Origin: Planctomycetota bacterium
GTDB lineage: Bacteria; Planctomycetota; UBA1135; GCA-002748355
Direction of reading: 5' to 3'
Length of the DNA: 45,076 nt
NCBI GenBank assembly: GCA_011321845.1
Contig: DROQ01000134.1
Coordinates: forward strand, 74,891 to 119,966
Shown here: positions 7,694 to 15,129 of the stretch, in pieces
Layout of the letters: the number at the start of each line of letters is the position of its first letter
Position numbering within the stretch: the first letter of the stretch is position 1
Notes under the pieces: model-generated
Databases searched by the model: none
Told to the model about the DNA's origin: nothing
Seen by the model: the letters and a program-made list of their open reading frames with translations, nothing else
Position numbers and translations under genes: made by a program

Positions 7694-9111
7694 GCGCCAA
7701 CGACGATCCCGAGGAGATCCTTGCCTTCGACGAAGAGAACGAGGCCTTTCCCGCCCCCATGCCCAGCCAGAGGCCGAAGCCGAACGCCCTTGGGGTCCTG
7801 GCCCGCCTCCTCGTGGGGGTCGGAGCGATCCTCCTTCTGGTCTGGGCCATCTGGGGGATGCAATTCGTCCCCAACCTTCTCTGGCCCATTGGGATCTTCG
7901 GTGCTCTCTCCCTGGGGGGGATCCTCTGGTCCGTTGCGACCTATGGGGGCAAACCGGGAGGGATCCGGAACGACGGAACCTTCTTCAACGCCGGAACCTC
8001 GCGGGGCTGGGTGGCTTGGATCCTCGGCTTCGTCTTCACTCTCTTCTATGTCCTGCTCTACTGGTACCCCAACGGAGTTGCCGGTCTCGTCGCCCTCGTG
8101 GATCCCCTGAGCCGGGGTCTCTTCGGCCTCCCGGCGAACCGCTGGTTCCTCTACGGCTTCCTCTACACCTTGGCGGTCCTCGTCATGGGGATCCGGATGC
8201 TCTACCGCTACAGGCACAACAAGTACCAGATCTACCGAACCCTCTCGGTGATGTTCTTCCAGACCATCCTGGCCTTCCTCATTCCCCACCTGCTTCAGCT
8301 CTTCGACCAGCCCGAGTTCTACTTCAGCTATTTCTGGCCGCTCAAATACGACTATCTCTTTCCCAGTACGATCCACGGGCTTCTCAAACAGCCGGGAGGG
8401 CTTGCGGTCTTCATGGTGTTCTGGACCGTCGCCCTCTCCCTCGTAGCGGTACCCATCCTCACCTACTTTTTTGGCAAGCGCTGGTACTGCTCCTGGGTTT
8501 GCGGCTGTGGGGGGCTGGCCGAGACCATGGGCGATCCCTTCCGACACCTCAGCAGCAAAAAGGTCTCTGCCTGGCGCTTGGAGCGCTTCCTCATCTATTT
8601 CGTTCTTCTCCTGATTGTCGCTCTGACCGCCATCCTTTGGATCAACTCCGCGATGGAGGGCGGCTTCCTGGGCTCCTTCTCCCAGGCATACGCCCATTGG
8701 TATGGCTTTTTGATCGGGAGCCTGTTCGCCGGTGTCATCGGCGTCGGTTTCTATCCCATCTTGGGCTCGAGGGTCTGGTGCCGTTTCGGCTGTCCCCAGG
8801 CCGCGATCCTGGGCATCTTCCAGCGCCTGTTCTCCCGCTTCCGCATCACGACCAACGGGGGGCAGTGCATGAGCTGCGGAAACTGTTCGACCTACTGCGA
8901 GATGGGAATCGACGTGAGGGCCTATGCCCAGCGGGGGGAAAACATCGTCCGCGCCTCCTGCGTCGGCTGTGGGATCTGTTCCGCGGTCTGCCCCAGAGGA
9001 GTCCTGAAACTCGAAAATGGAAAGGGTTCCGGGGATCGCTTCGAAGGTTCGGAGAATCCCCTGGCCGCCCTTAGAGTTTCCCTCGGGAAGGGGTTTGAGA
9101 AGCGTAGCTAG
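7690..9111 (+). CDS. NapH/MauN-like membrane polyferredoxin (4Fe-4S)
   Basis: This 473-residue protein has about eight membrane segments (roughly 33-59, 62-84, 108-130, 152-172, 188-206, 237-260, 303-321, 337-358). Two CxxxC-type motifs typical of NapH/NosR relatives follow (YCSWVCGCG and CRFGCPQ). Near the C-terminus are two classical [4Fe-4S] clusters, CMSCGNCSTYC and CVGCGICSAVCP. Relatives pass electrons between quinol or soluble carriers and periplasmic or membrane partners. The GTG start has GGAGG 7 bases upstream and overlaps the flavoprotein stop as GTGA, so the two form one redox unit. It ends in a 4-base convergent overlap with rsmJ. The physiological partner is not evident locally; the cytochrome cluster at 29-36 kb is a speculative candidate. 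Confidence 0.88.
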   Translation: MSANDDPEEILAFDEENEAFPAPMPSQRPKPNALGVLARLLVGVGAILLLVWAIWGMQFVPNLLWPIGIFGALSLGGILWSVATYGGKPGGIRNDGTFFNAGTSRGWVAWILGFVFTLFYVLLYWYPNGVAGLVALVDPLSRGLFGLPANRWFLYGFLYTLAVLVMGIRMLYRYRHNKYQIYRTLSVMFFQTILAFLIPHLLQLFDQPEFYFSYFWPLKYDYLFPSTIHGLLKQPGGLAVFMVFWTVALSLVAVPILTYFFGKRWYCSWVCGCGGLAETMGDPFRHLSSKKVSAWRLERFLIYFVLLLIVALTAILWINSAMEGGFLGSFSQAYAHWYGFLIGSLFAGVIGVGFYPILGSRVWCRFGCPQAAILGIFQRLFSRFRITTNGGQCMSCGNCSTYCEMGIDVRAYAQRGENIVRASCVGCGICSAVCPRGVLKLENGKGSGDRFEGSENPLAALRVSLGKGFEKRS

Positions 9112-9809
9112 CTCACATAGAGGTCGAAGCGGCAGCGCTTTCCCATTCTTTGGAAAGGGGCGGGGATGCCCCCGAGCGGGGGGGCGTTTTTGGGTCGTTT
9201 GACCACGACCCGTTTCACCGCCCTGCGGGCTCGTTCCAGAAGGACTTTTTCTTCATCGGGGGGAGGAGGGTCGCTCAGCAATCGCCGGAGGATCTGCATC
9301 TCTTTCCCGGGGAGGGCCGCTCCGCCACGTTCGGGGAACATGGGATCCAAGTAGACCACGTCAAACCGCCCCGGAGGAAGTTCCTCGAGAAAAACGAGGC
9401 TGTCGGTCTGGACGAGGTGGAGCACTTCCAGGATGTTTTTCAGGCGGGGGAGGGCCTTGGCTCTCTCCAATCCGTCTTGCAGGAGGAGGCAAAGGTTGGG
9501 GTCCTTTTCCAGCATGGTCACTTTCATCCCGTGGCAGGCGAGAAGGAAGGCGTCGGTCCCGAGTCCCCCTGTGGCGTCCAGGACCCTGAGGGTTCCCTTT
9601 TGGCTCCCCCGAACCGCTTTCACCAGGGCCTCGGACCCTCCCCGGGAACGCCGAAAAGCAAGCCTTCCCGCCCCAAAATCCACTCGGATGGGATGGGGAG
9701 CCTGGGGACCCGTCATTGCGAGGCAAAGGCCTTCTCCCGTCTCCCAGAGCACGAGTCGACCGGGGGGCAGGTCCTGGGGAGACTGAGTGGGGGAGAGTCT
9801 TTGCAGCAT
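9108..9809 (-). CDS. rsmJ: 16S rRNA (guanine-N2) methyltransferase RsmJ
   Basis: The 233-residue protein matches the RsmJ (YhiQ) family, which in E. coli methylates G1516 of 16S rRNA using S-adenosylmethionine. The SAM-binding segment LDATGGLGTDAF is at residues 77-88. The catalytic VVYLDPMFPERG is at 151-162. The conserved KRPKNAPPL is near the C-terminus. The length is close to the family norm. The ATG at 9807-9809 has only a distant GGAG, about 13 bases upstream. The gene is alone on the minus strand, and its end overlaps the polyferredoxin stop by 4 bases. It is a housekeeping gene with no visible link to its neighbours. Confidence 0.93.
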   Translation of the reverse strand: MLQRLSPTQSPQDLPPGRLVLWETGEGLCLAMTGPQAPHPIRVDFGAGRLAFRRSRGGSEALVKAVRGSQKGTLRVLDATGGLGTDAFLLACHGMKVTMLEKDPNLCLLLQDGLERAKALPRLKNILEVLHLVQTDSLVFLEELPPGRFDVVYLDPMFPERGGAALPGKEMQILRRLLSDPPPPDEEKVLLERARRAVKRVVVKRPKNAPPLGGIPAPFQRMGKRCRFDLYVS

Positions 9810-9862
9810 GAAGGGAGGATAGCTCCAACTTGTTTCGGCGGGGATGGGGGAAAGGAAGATTC

Positions 9863-12364
9863 GTGGATCGTTTCCTTCTTCTTTCCGGATGTCCTATGAT
9901 CCTGCCCAATCTGCTGCCTCACCCTTTCAGGGAAACACCTTTGACGCTTCTGCCTCAAAAGCGAAAAGAAAAAATCCAGGAGATGCTTTCTCGCCTGGCC
10001 AAGGAGCCGGGGACACGAAATCGCATCGATCTCCTGAACGAGATTTCCGCCTCTCTCTCCCCCACGGATCCGGAGAAGGCCAGGGTCTATGCACAGGAGG
10101 CCTTGGAGCGGGCCATCTCCCTTCCCTATGAAAAAGGCATTGCCTATGCCTATCAGAGCCTGGCCCAAGTCCACTTCTGCGTCAGCGCATTCGAAGAAGC
10201 CAAGTCCAAGGCTCAGGAAGCTCTCTCCCGCTTCCTCGCCCTTCAGGAGATGCAAGCGGCGGCCAGGACCCGTTTGATCCTGGCCTCGGTCCATCTGCGA
10301 AAATCCCGACAGGGCGAAAGTATGGAAGAAGCCCTTCGTGCCATCGAGTTGTCCGAATCCTGCGGGGACGATCAGGGGGTGGCGATCGGAAAAAACCTCC
10401 TGGGGATCATCTACGGGAACCAGGGCAGAACCCAATTGGCCAAGGAACAGCTCCAGGCTTCGGCAGAGATCCATCGAAGGATTGGGGATCTGTACCGTTT
10501 CGCGATGGCGCAGATCAACTTGGGGAATCTTCATCTCCGGATGGGGGAACAGGAAACCGCTCTTCCCTACTATGAAAGCGCGGTGGAGCTGTTGGAAGAG
10601 ATGGAACCCGAAGGCTATCCGATCGCGACCCTGTTCCACGACTTGGGAGAAATGTGGGTGGGCCGGGGCGACGAGAGCAAAGCCGAAACCTTCTATCTCC
10701 AATCGCTGGCCCTTCGTCGCAAGCAGGGCAATGAGACGGGGGTGGCTGCTTCGCTCCTTGGGATGGGAAGGCTTCGCTTGAGCAGAGGAGAGTTCCACCA
10801 GGCCCGAGAGGCTTTCGAGGAAGCCCTGGCCATTGCGAAGCGAGTGGGGATCCCCAAGGAGAAGTGGCTTGCCTGCAAAGGGCTGGCGGAGACGGAGGAA
10901 GCGGAGGGGAACCTCGCTCTTGCCTTGAAGCTCCAAAAGGAAGCCGCCGGGTTCCGGGAGGAACTCTTGCATGCTCTCCAACATGACCGGATCTCCCGGC
11001 TCGAGGCGGAGTTCGAAAACAAATCCCGGGAGAGAGAGGCCAAACTCTACCAACTCGAAAATGTGCGCCTCAAGGAGGAGGTTGCGGGCCGGAGAAAGGC
11101 CGAAGCCGCTCTCGTCCAGGCCCAGAAGTTGGAGAGCCTGGGGCTCATGGCGGGAGGTCTTGCGCATGATTTCAACAACATGCTCCTTTGCGTTTTCGGG
11201 TACATCGAGCTGGCCCGGAATTCCCTGGCAAAGGAGCATCCGGCCCGGCCCTTGCTGGACCTGGCCGATGCTTCGGCACAAAAAGCCAGCCACCTCGCCG
11301 AGCAGATGCTTACCTATTCCGGGGGGAGGTCGTACGAATTGCGCCCCTTGGACCTGGAACAGTTCTTCCGGTCCAACCTCAACTTGTTGCAGGCGGCGGT
11401 GGGCAAGCAGACGCAAATCTCCTGGTTCCCCCCTTCCGAAGGGGGGTCGCTGTCGATCCTCGCCGAAGAGGCCCAGCTCTTCCAGGCTTTGATGAACCTC
11501 GCCTTGAATGCCAAGGAGGCTGGTGCGAGCAAGATCGATCTCCGCTACGCCATCCAGCGATGGGAGGAAGGAGGGCTGTCCAAGGAGGAGATCACCGGGA
11601 ACCTGGAGGAAGCCGAGGCCTATGTCAGCATCGAGGTCCGGGACGATGGGGGGGGAATCGATGCATCCTTGATTTCCCGGATTTTCGACCCCTTCTTTTC
11701 GACCAAGTTCACAGGTCGCGGTCTGGGCCTCGCGGCCGTTCTGGGGATCGTTCGCGGGCATCACGGAGGGATCGTGGTCCGCAGCCGGAAAAAGGAAACA
11801 AGCGGGACGGATCCTGCGAGTGCTGGGGCTTCGTCCTGGACCTGTTTTACATTGCTCTTTCCCTTTCACGAGGATCTCTGTAGGACACGGGAGCAGGCCG
11901 GGGTTCCGGGGACCTCTCAAGGGAAAACTTCGAAACCGAGAACAAAGGGGGAGATCATGGGAGGGAACCCCAAGGCAGAAGGCAAGCGTCGCATCCTCGT
12001 CATTGACGATGAGCCGGAGATCCAAAAGCTGCTTCGAGCCCACCTCGAAGCCGGAGGGTTCTCGGTGCTCTGTGCCTCCGATGGGGAAAGTGGCGTGGCC
12101 GCCTTCCGCGAACACAGGGGAGGCATCGACCTGGTCTTGTTGGACATGACCATGCCGGGAATGAGCGCCCTGGAAACCTGGAAGAAACTCAAGGAGTTGC
12201 AACCCCACATCCCTATTCTCTTGAGTTCCGGGTATGACCGGGAGGCGGCCTTGGCGGATTTTCCGGAGTCCCCTCCTTTCCTGTCCAAACCCTATTCCGG
12301 GGCCGTTTTGCTGGCCGCCGTGGAAGAGATCCTGGGAGGAAGGCCGCCGACCCGGGAAAGGTGA
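9863..12364 (+). CDS. Soluble TPR-sensor hybrid histidine kinase with C-terminal receiver
   Basis: With the GTG start at 9863 this is an 833-residue multidomain kinase. Residues about 40-370 are helical TPR repeats. A charged coiled coil at about 375-425 leads to the phosphoacceptor His435 in GLAHDFNN. The ATPase domain follows, with N-box NLALNAKEAG, DDGGGID, FDPFFSTK and GRGLGLA. After a low-complexity linker comes a receiver domain with VIDDEPE, phosphoacceptor Asp761 in LVLLDMTMPG and LSKPYS. No membrane segment is visible, so it probably senses a cytoplasmic protein signal through the TPRs. GTG 9863 has AAAGGA 6 bases before it; TTG 9830 and ATG 9896 are alternatives. There is no DNA-binding output domain, so the phosphoryl group must go elsewhere. 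The PhoD-like gene begins 5 bases after its stop. Confidence 0.88.
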   Translation: MDRFLLLSGCPMILPNLLPHPFRETPLTLLPQKRKEKIQEMLSRLAKEPGTRNRIDLLNEISASLSPTDPEKARVYAQEALERAISLPYEKGIAYAYQSLAQVHFCVSAFEEAKSKAQEALSRFLALQEMQAAARTRLILASVHLRKSRQGESMEEALRAIELSESCGDDQGVAIGKNLLGIIYGNQGRTQLAKEQLQASAEIHRRIGDLYRFAMAQINLGNLHLRMGEQETALPYYESAVELLEEMEPEGYPIATLFHDLGEMWVGRGDESKAETFYLQSLALRRKQGNETGVAASLLGMGRLRLSRGEFHQAREAFEEALAIAKRVGIPKEKWLACKGLAETEEAEGNLALALKLQKEAAGFREELLHALQHDRISRLEAEFENKSREREAKLYQLENVRLKEEVAGRRKAEAALVQAQKLESLGLMAGGLAHDFNNMLLCVFGYIELARNSLAKEHPARPLLDLADASAQKASHLAEQMLTYSGGRSYELRPLDLEQFFRSNLNLLQAAVGKQTQISWFPPSEGGSLSILAEEAQLFQALMNLALNAKEAGASKIDLRYAIQRWEEGGLSKEEITGNLEEAEAYVSIEVRDDGGGIDASLISRIFDPFFSTKFTGRGLGLAAVLGIVRGHHGGIVVRSRKKETSGTDPASAGASSWTCFTLLFPFHEDLCRTREQAGVPGTSQGKTSKPRTKGEIMGGNPKAEGKRRILVIDDEPEIQKLLRAHLEAGGFSVLCASDGESGVAAFREHRGGIDLVLLDMTMPGMSALETWKKLKELQPHIPILLSSGYDREAALADFPESPPFLSKPYSGAVLLAAVEEILGGRPPTRER

Positions 12365-12369
12365 ATGCC

Positions 12370-15063
12370 ATGAAACGATGTTTCCTTTTCTTCGGGTTCC
12401 TTCTCTCCACGCTTCTCCCGGCCCAGAGGCATCCCTCGAGGATGGGGGCGCAGCATCGCTATCGCTCCCCGCTTGCGGGGGGGTTGGAGCGGGTCTGGGT
12501 GGGACCCGACTGGTATGGCATGCGTCTCCAGGACTGGAGGCTCGTCCAGGGTCGGATCGAATGCCCCGAAGCGAGACCTCGGCGCCCCATCCGCGTTTTG
12601 CATCAGCTGCGCGTGTTCTCCGCCCAAGGGAGTGGCGAGTACCGCTTGCAGGTGCAAATGGGGCCCTTGGATCCGGGCGGGACCTTCCTCCCCGGAGCCG
12701 CCGCGGGCTTCTGGGTGGGAGGGGGAAACGATGGGGTCCACCCCTGGAAGAGCGCCCTGGTCCACCACAGGCCGGGCAAGAATGGGGGCATGTTCTGCGG
12801 CCTGGAGGCGAGCGGACAGTTGGTCTTCCGCGACAACGAGGGAGGGGATGCCAGGGGAGGCTGGGGGATCACCGGGCCCCTGAAAAAGGGCCAGTTCGAG
12901 AAATTTCCGGCGACGGCCCAGGAAGGCAGCCTTCCGCCCGGTTGGAGGAAAGAGGGGGTTTTGCTGCGTCTTTGGGTTCGAGTCCGGGAGGGCAAGGCCA
13001 CCCTCGTTCTCAGCGTGCGGCCCCGCGACGAAGCGCTGGAGGGGGGGATCGAGGCCCGGCTCGAAGGGATCTCCGCGGGCCTGGTGGATGGGAGCTTCGG
13101 CCTTCTCTCCCACTTGGGGACGAAGAGGGTCGCCAAGAAACCGGGCCGGGGTTTCTGGTTCCGGCGCTTTGCGGCCTCGGGGAGTCTCCTCCGCAAACGG
13201 GAGATGCAATTCGGGCCGATCGTCGGCTGCCTCTACACCCTGAGCCGGGGCGTCCTCAAGTTGACAGCCCAGATGGCACCCCTGGGACCCGGGGACCCCA
13301 AGGAGGCGCGCCTGGAGATCCAGGAGCCGGGCTCCGGTGCGTGGAAGGAGCGCGCCCGGGCGCAGTATGACGAAGACGCCTGCACCTTCCGGTTTCGGGT
13401 GGAGGGAATGGAGGAGGGACCACCCCTTCCCTATCGCGTGGTTTACGGGGCCCGGGTATCGGGAGAGGTGGGCAGCCAGGACTTCGCCTACGAAGGTGTT
13501 CTGCGGAGGCGAGCCAAATCCCGGGAGCAGTTCGTGATTGCGTCTTTGAACTGCGTCAAGCACTTCACGGGAGGCCCTCTGCATTGGGATGGAAGCGCTC
13601 TCTGGTTTCCCCACCAGGACCTGGTGGCCAAGGTGGAGAGCCACGATCCCGATTTCCTGTTCTTCGCGGGGGACCAGATCTACGAGGGAGACCTCACCGG
13701 CATCGAGCGGAGACCCTTCGCCCGGGCGCGGCTCGACTACCTGGACAAGTACTACCGCTGGCATCTCAGTTTCCGGAGCTTGACCCGCACGAGGCCCACC
13801 GTGTCCATCCCCGACGATCACGATGTGTTCCAGGGAAACCTCTGGGGCGCGGGCGGGCGCAAAGCCAGGCGCCAGGACGACGGGGGCTACACCATGCCTC
13901 CTCGCTGGCTCAAGATGATGGAACGGACGCAAACCAGCCATCTCCCCGATCCCGTGGATCCAAGGCCCATCGCCCAGGGCCTCCCGGTCTACTTCACCCG
14001 ACTGGAGATGGACGGGGTCTCCTTCGCCATCCTCGAGGATCGCAAGTTCAAGGATTCGCCCACCCCCCTCGTCCCCAAGGGCAAGTTTCGCAACGGCTGG
14101 CCCCGGGCCAAGGACTTTGATCCGGCCAGGGAGGCGGATGTCCCGGGGGCGGTCCTGTTGGGCAAGAGGCAGCTCGCCTTCCTGGAAGGGTGGGCGGCCG
14201 ATTGGAGCCATCAGGCCTGGATCAAGCTGGTCCTCTCCCAGACCCTGTTCAGCAACCTGGCCACCATCCCCGAGAAGGCGACGGGGGGAGAAGTCCTCCC
14301 GGGTCTCCCCGTCCCCGAGCCCGGAGCATGGCCCAAGGGCTACAAGTTGGCTTCGGACGCGGACTCCAACGGCTGGCCCCCGAGCGGGCGCGACCGCGCC
14401 CTGCGGGCCTGGCGCAAGGCCTTCGCCCTGCACCTCTGCGGGGACCAGCACCTGGGCAGCCTCGTGCACTATGGAGTGGATCGCTTCGACGACGCGGGCT
14501 ATGGATTCTGCGCTCCCGCGGTCGCGAACACCTGGCCCCGCCGTTGGTTTCCGCCCCAAGCGGGCAAGGACCGGAGGGAGGGCGCGCCTCCCTGGACCGG
14601 AAAATTCCTGGATGGATTCGGCAACCATCTGACGGTTCACGCCGTGTCGAACCCCCAGAAGACTCCCTACAAGCCGGCGCGTCTCCATCAGCGCATGCCC
14701 GGGTACGGCATCCTGCGCCTGGACCGGAAAACCCACGCCATCACCGTGGAGTGTTGGCCCCGGGCCGTCGATCCCAGGGAGGAGGGAGCGAAACAATACC
14801 CCGGCTGGCCCCTTCGGATTCCCCAGCGGGAGGAATACGGCCGAAAGGCCTGGGGAACCCTCCCCCGCATCGTCTGGGAGGGCCGAGGGCTCCCCGTCGT
14901 CCAAGTCCGCGAGGCCAAGACCGGGACCCTGGTGTACGCCCTCCGGAGCACTCGCAAGGGGTTCATCCCCTTTGTCTTCGAGCCGGGGGAGTATCTCCTG
15001 CGCTACGGAGACCCGGATGGGGGTTCCTGGAAGGAGCTTCGGGCCCGCGCCAAGAAGAATTGA
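12370..15063 (+). CDS. Secreted PhoD-like metallophosphatase
   Basis: This 897-residue protein has a signal peptide (MKRCFLFFGFLLSTLLPAQ). About 360 residues of beta-rich N-terminal sequence follow, then a PhoD-like calcineurin-type phosphatase domain from residue 385. Metal-site motifs are AGDQIYEGD (Asp435), the IPDDHDVFQGN segment (Asp482-Asp485) and LCGDQHLG (Asp692, His694). PhoD enzymes release phosphate from mono- and diesters outside the cytoplasm using Ca/Fe; exact substrate is unknown. I prefer ATG 12370 over GTG 12361 because AAAGG lies 8 bases upstream and the signal peptide starts there. The protein is much longer than classical PhoD (about 550), owing to the N-terminal domain. 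It sits 5 bases after the hybrid kinase gene, which suggests co-expression, possibly phosphate-related. Confidence 0.87.
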   Translation: MKRCFLFFGFLLSTLLPAQRHPSRMGAQHRYRSPLAGGLERVWVGPDWYGMRLQDWRLVQGRIECPEARPRRPIRVLHQLRVFSAQGSGEYRLQVQMGPLDPGGTFLPGAAAGFWVGGGNDGVHPWKSALVHHRPGKNGGMFCGLEASGQLVFRDNEGGDARGGWGITGPLKKGQFEKFPATAQEGSLPPGWRKEGVLLRLWVRVREGKATLVLSVRPRDEALEGGIEARLEGISAGLVDGSFGLLSHLGTKRVAKKPGRGFWFRRFAASGSLLRKREMQFGPIVGCLYTLSRGVLKLTAQMAPLGPGDPKEARLEIQEPGSGAWKERARAQYDEDACTFRFRVEGMEEGPPLPYRVVYGARVSGEVGSQDFAYEGVLRRRAKSREQFVIASLNCVKHFTGGPLHWDGSALWFPHQDLVAKVESHDPDFLFFAGDQIYEGDLTGIERRPFARARLDYLDKYYRWHLSFRSLTRTRPTVSIPDDHDVFQGNLWGAGGRKARRQDDGGYTMPPRWLKMMERTQTSHLPDPVDPRPIAQGLPVYFTRLEMDGVSFAILEDRKFKDSPTPLVPKGKFRNGWPRAKDFDPAREADVPGAVLLGKRQLAFLEGWAADWSHQAWIKLVLSQTLFSNLATIPEKATGGEVLPGLPVPEPGAWPKGYKLASDADSNGWPPSGRDRALRAWRKAFALHLCGDQHLGSLVHYGVDRFDDAGYGFCAPAVANTWPRRWFPPQAGKDRREGAPPWTGKFLDGFGNHLTVHAVSNPQKTPYKPARLHQRMPGYGILRLDRKTHAITVECWPRAVDPREEGAKQYPGWPLRIPQREEYGRKAWGTLPRIVWEGRGLPVVQVREAKTGTLVYALRSTRKGFIPFVFEPGEYLLRYGDPDGGSWKELRARAKKN

Positions 15064-15129
15064 AGGCCTTGCTGCTGCCTTTCGGCCGCCAAGCCCCTAT
15101 TCTCTTCCCCGGATAGCCCAGGAGTCTCG

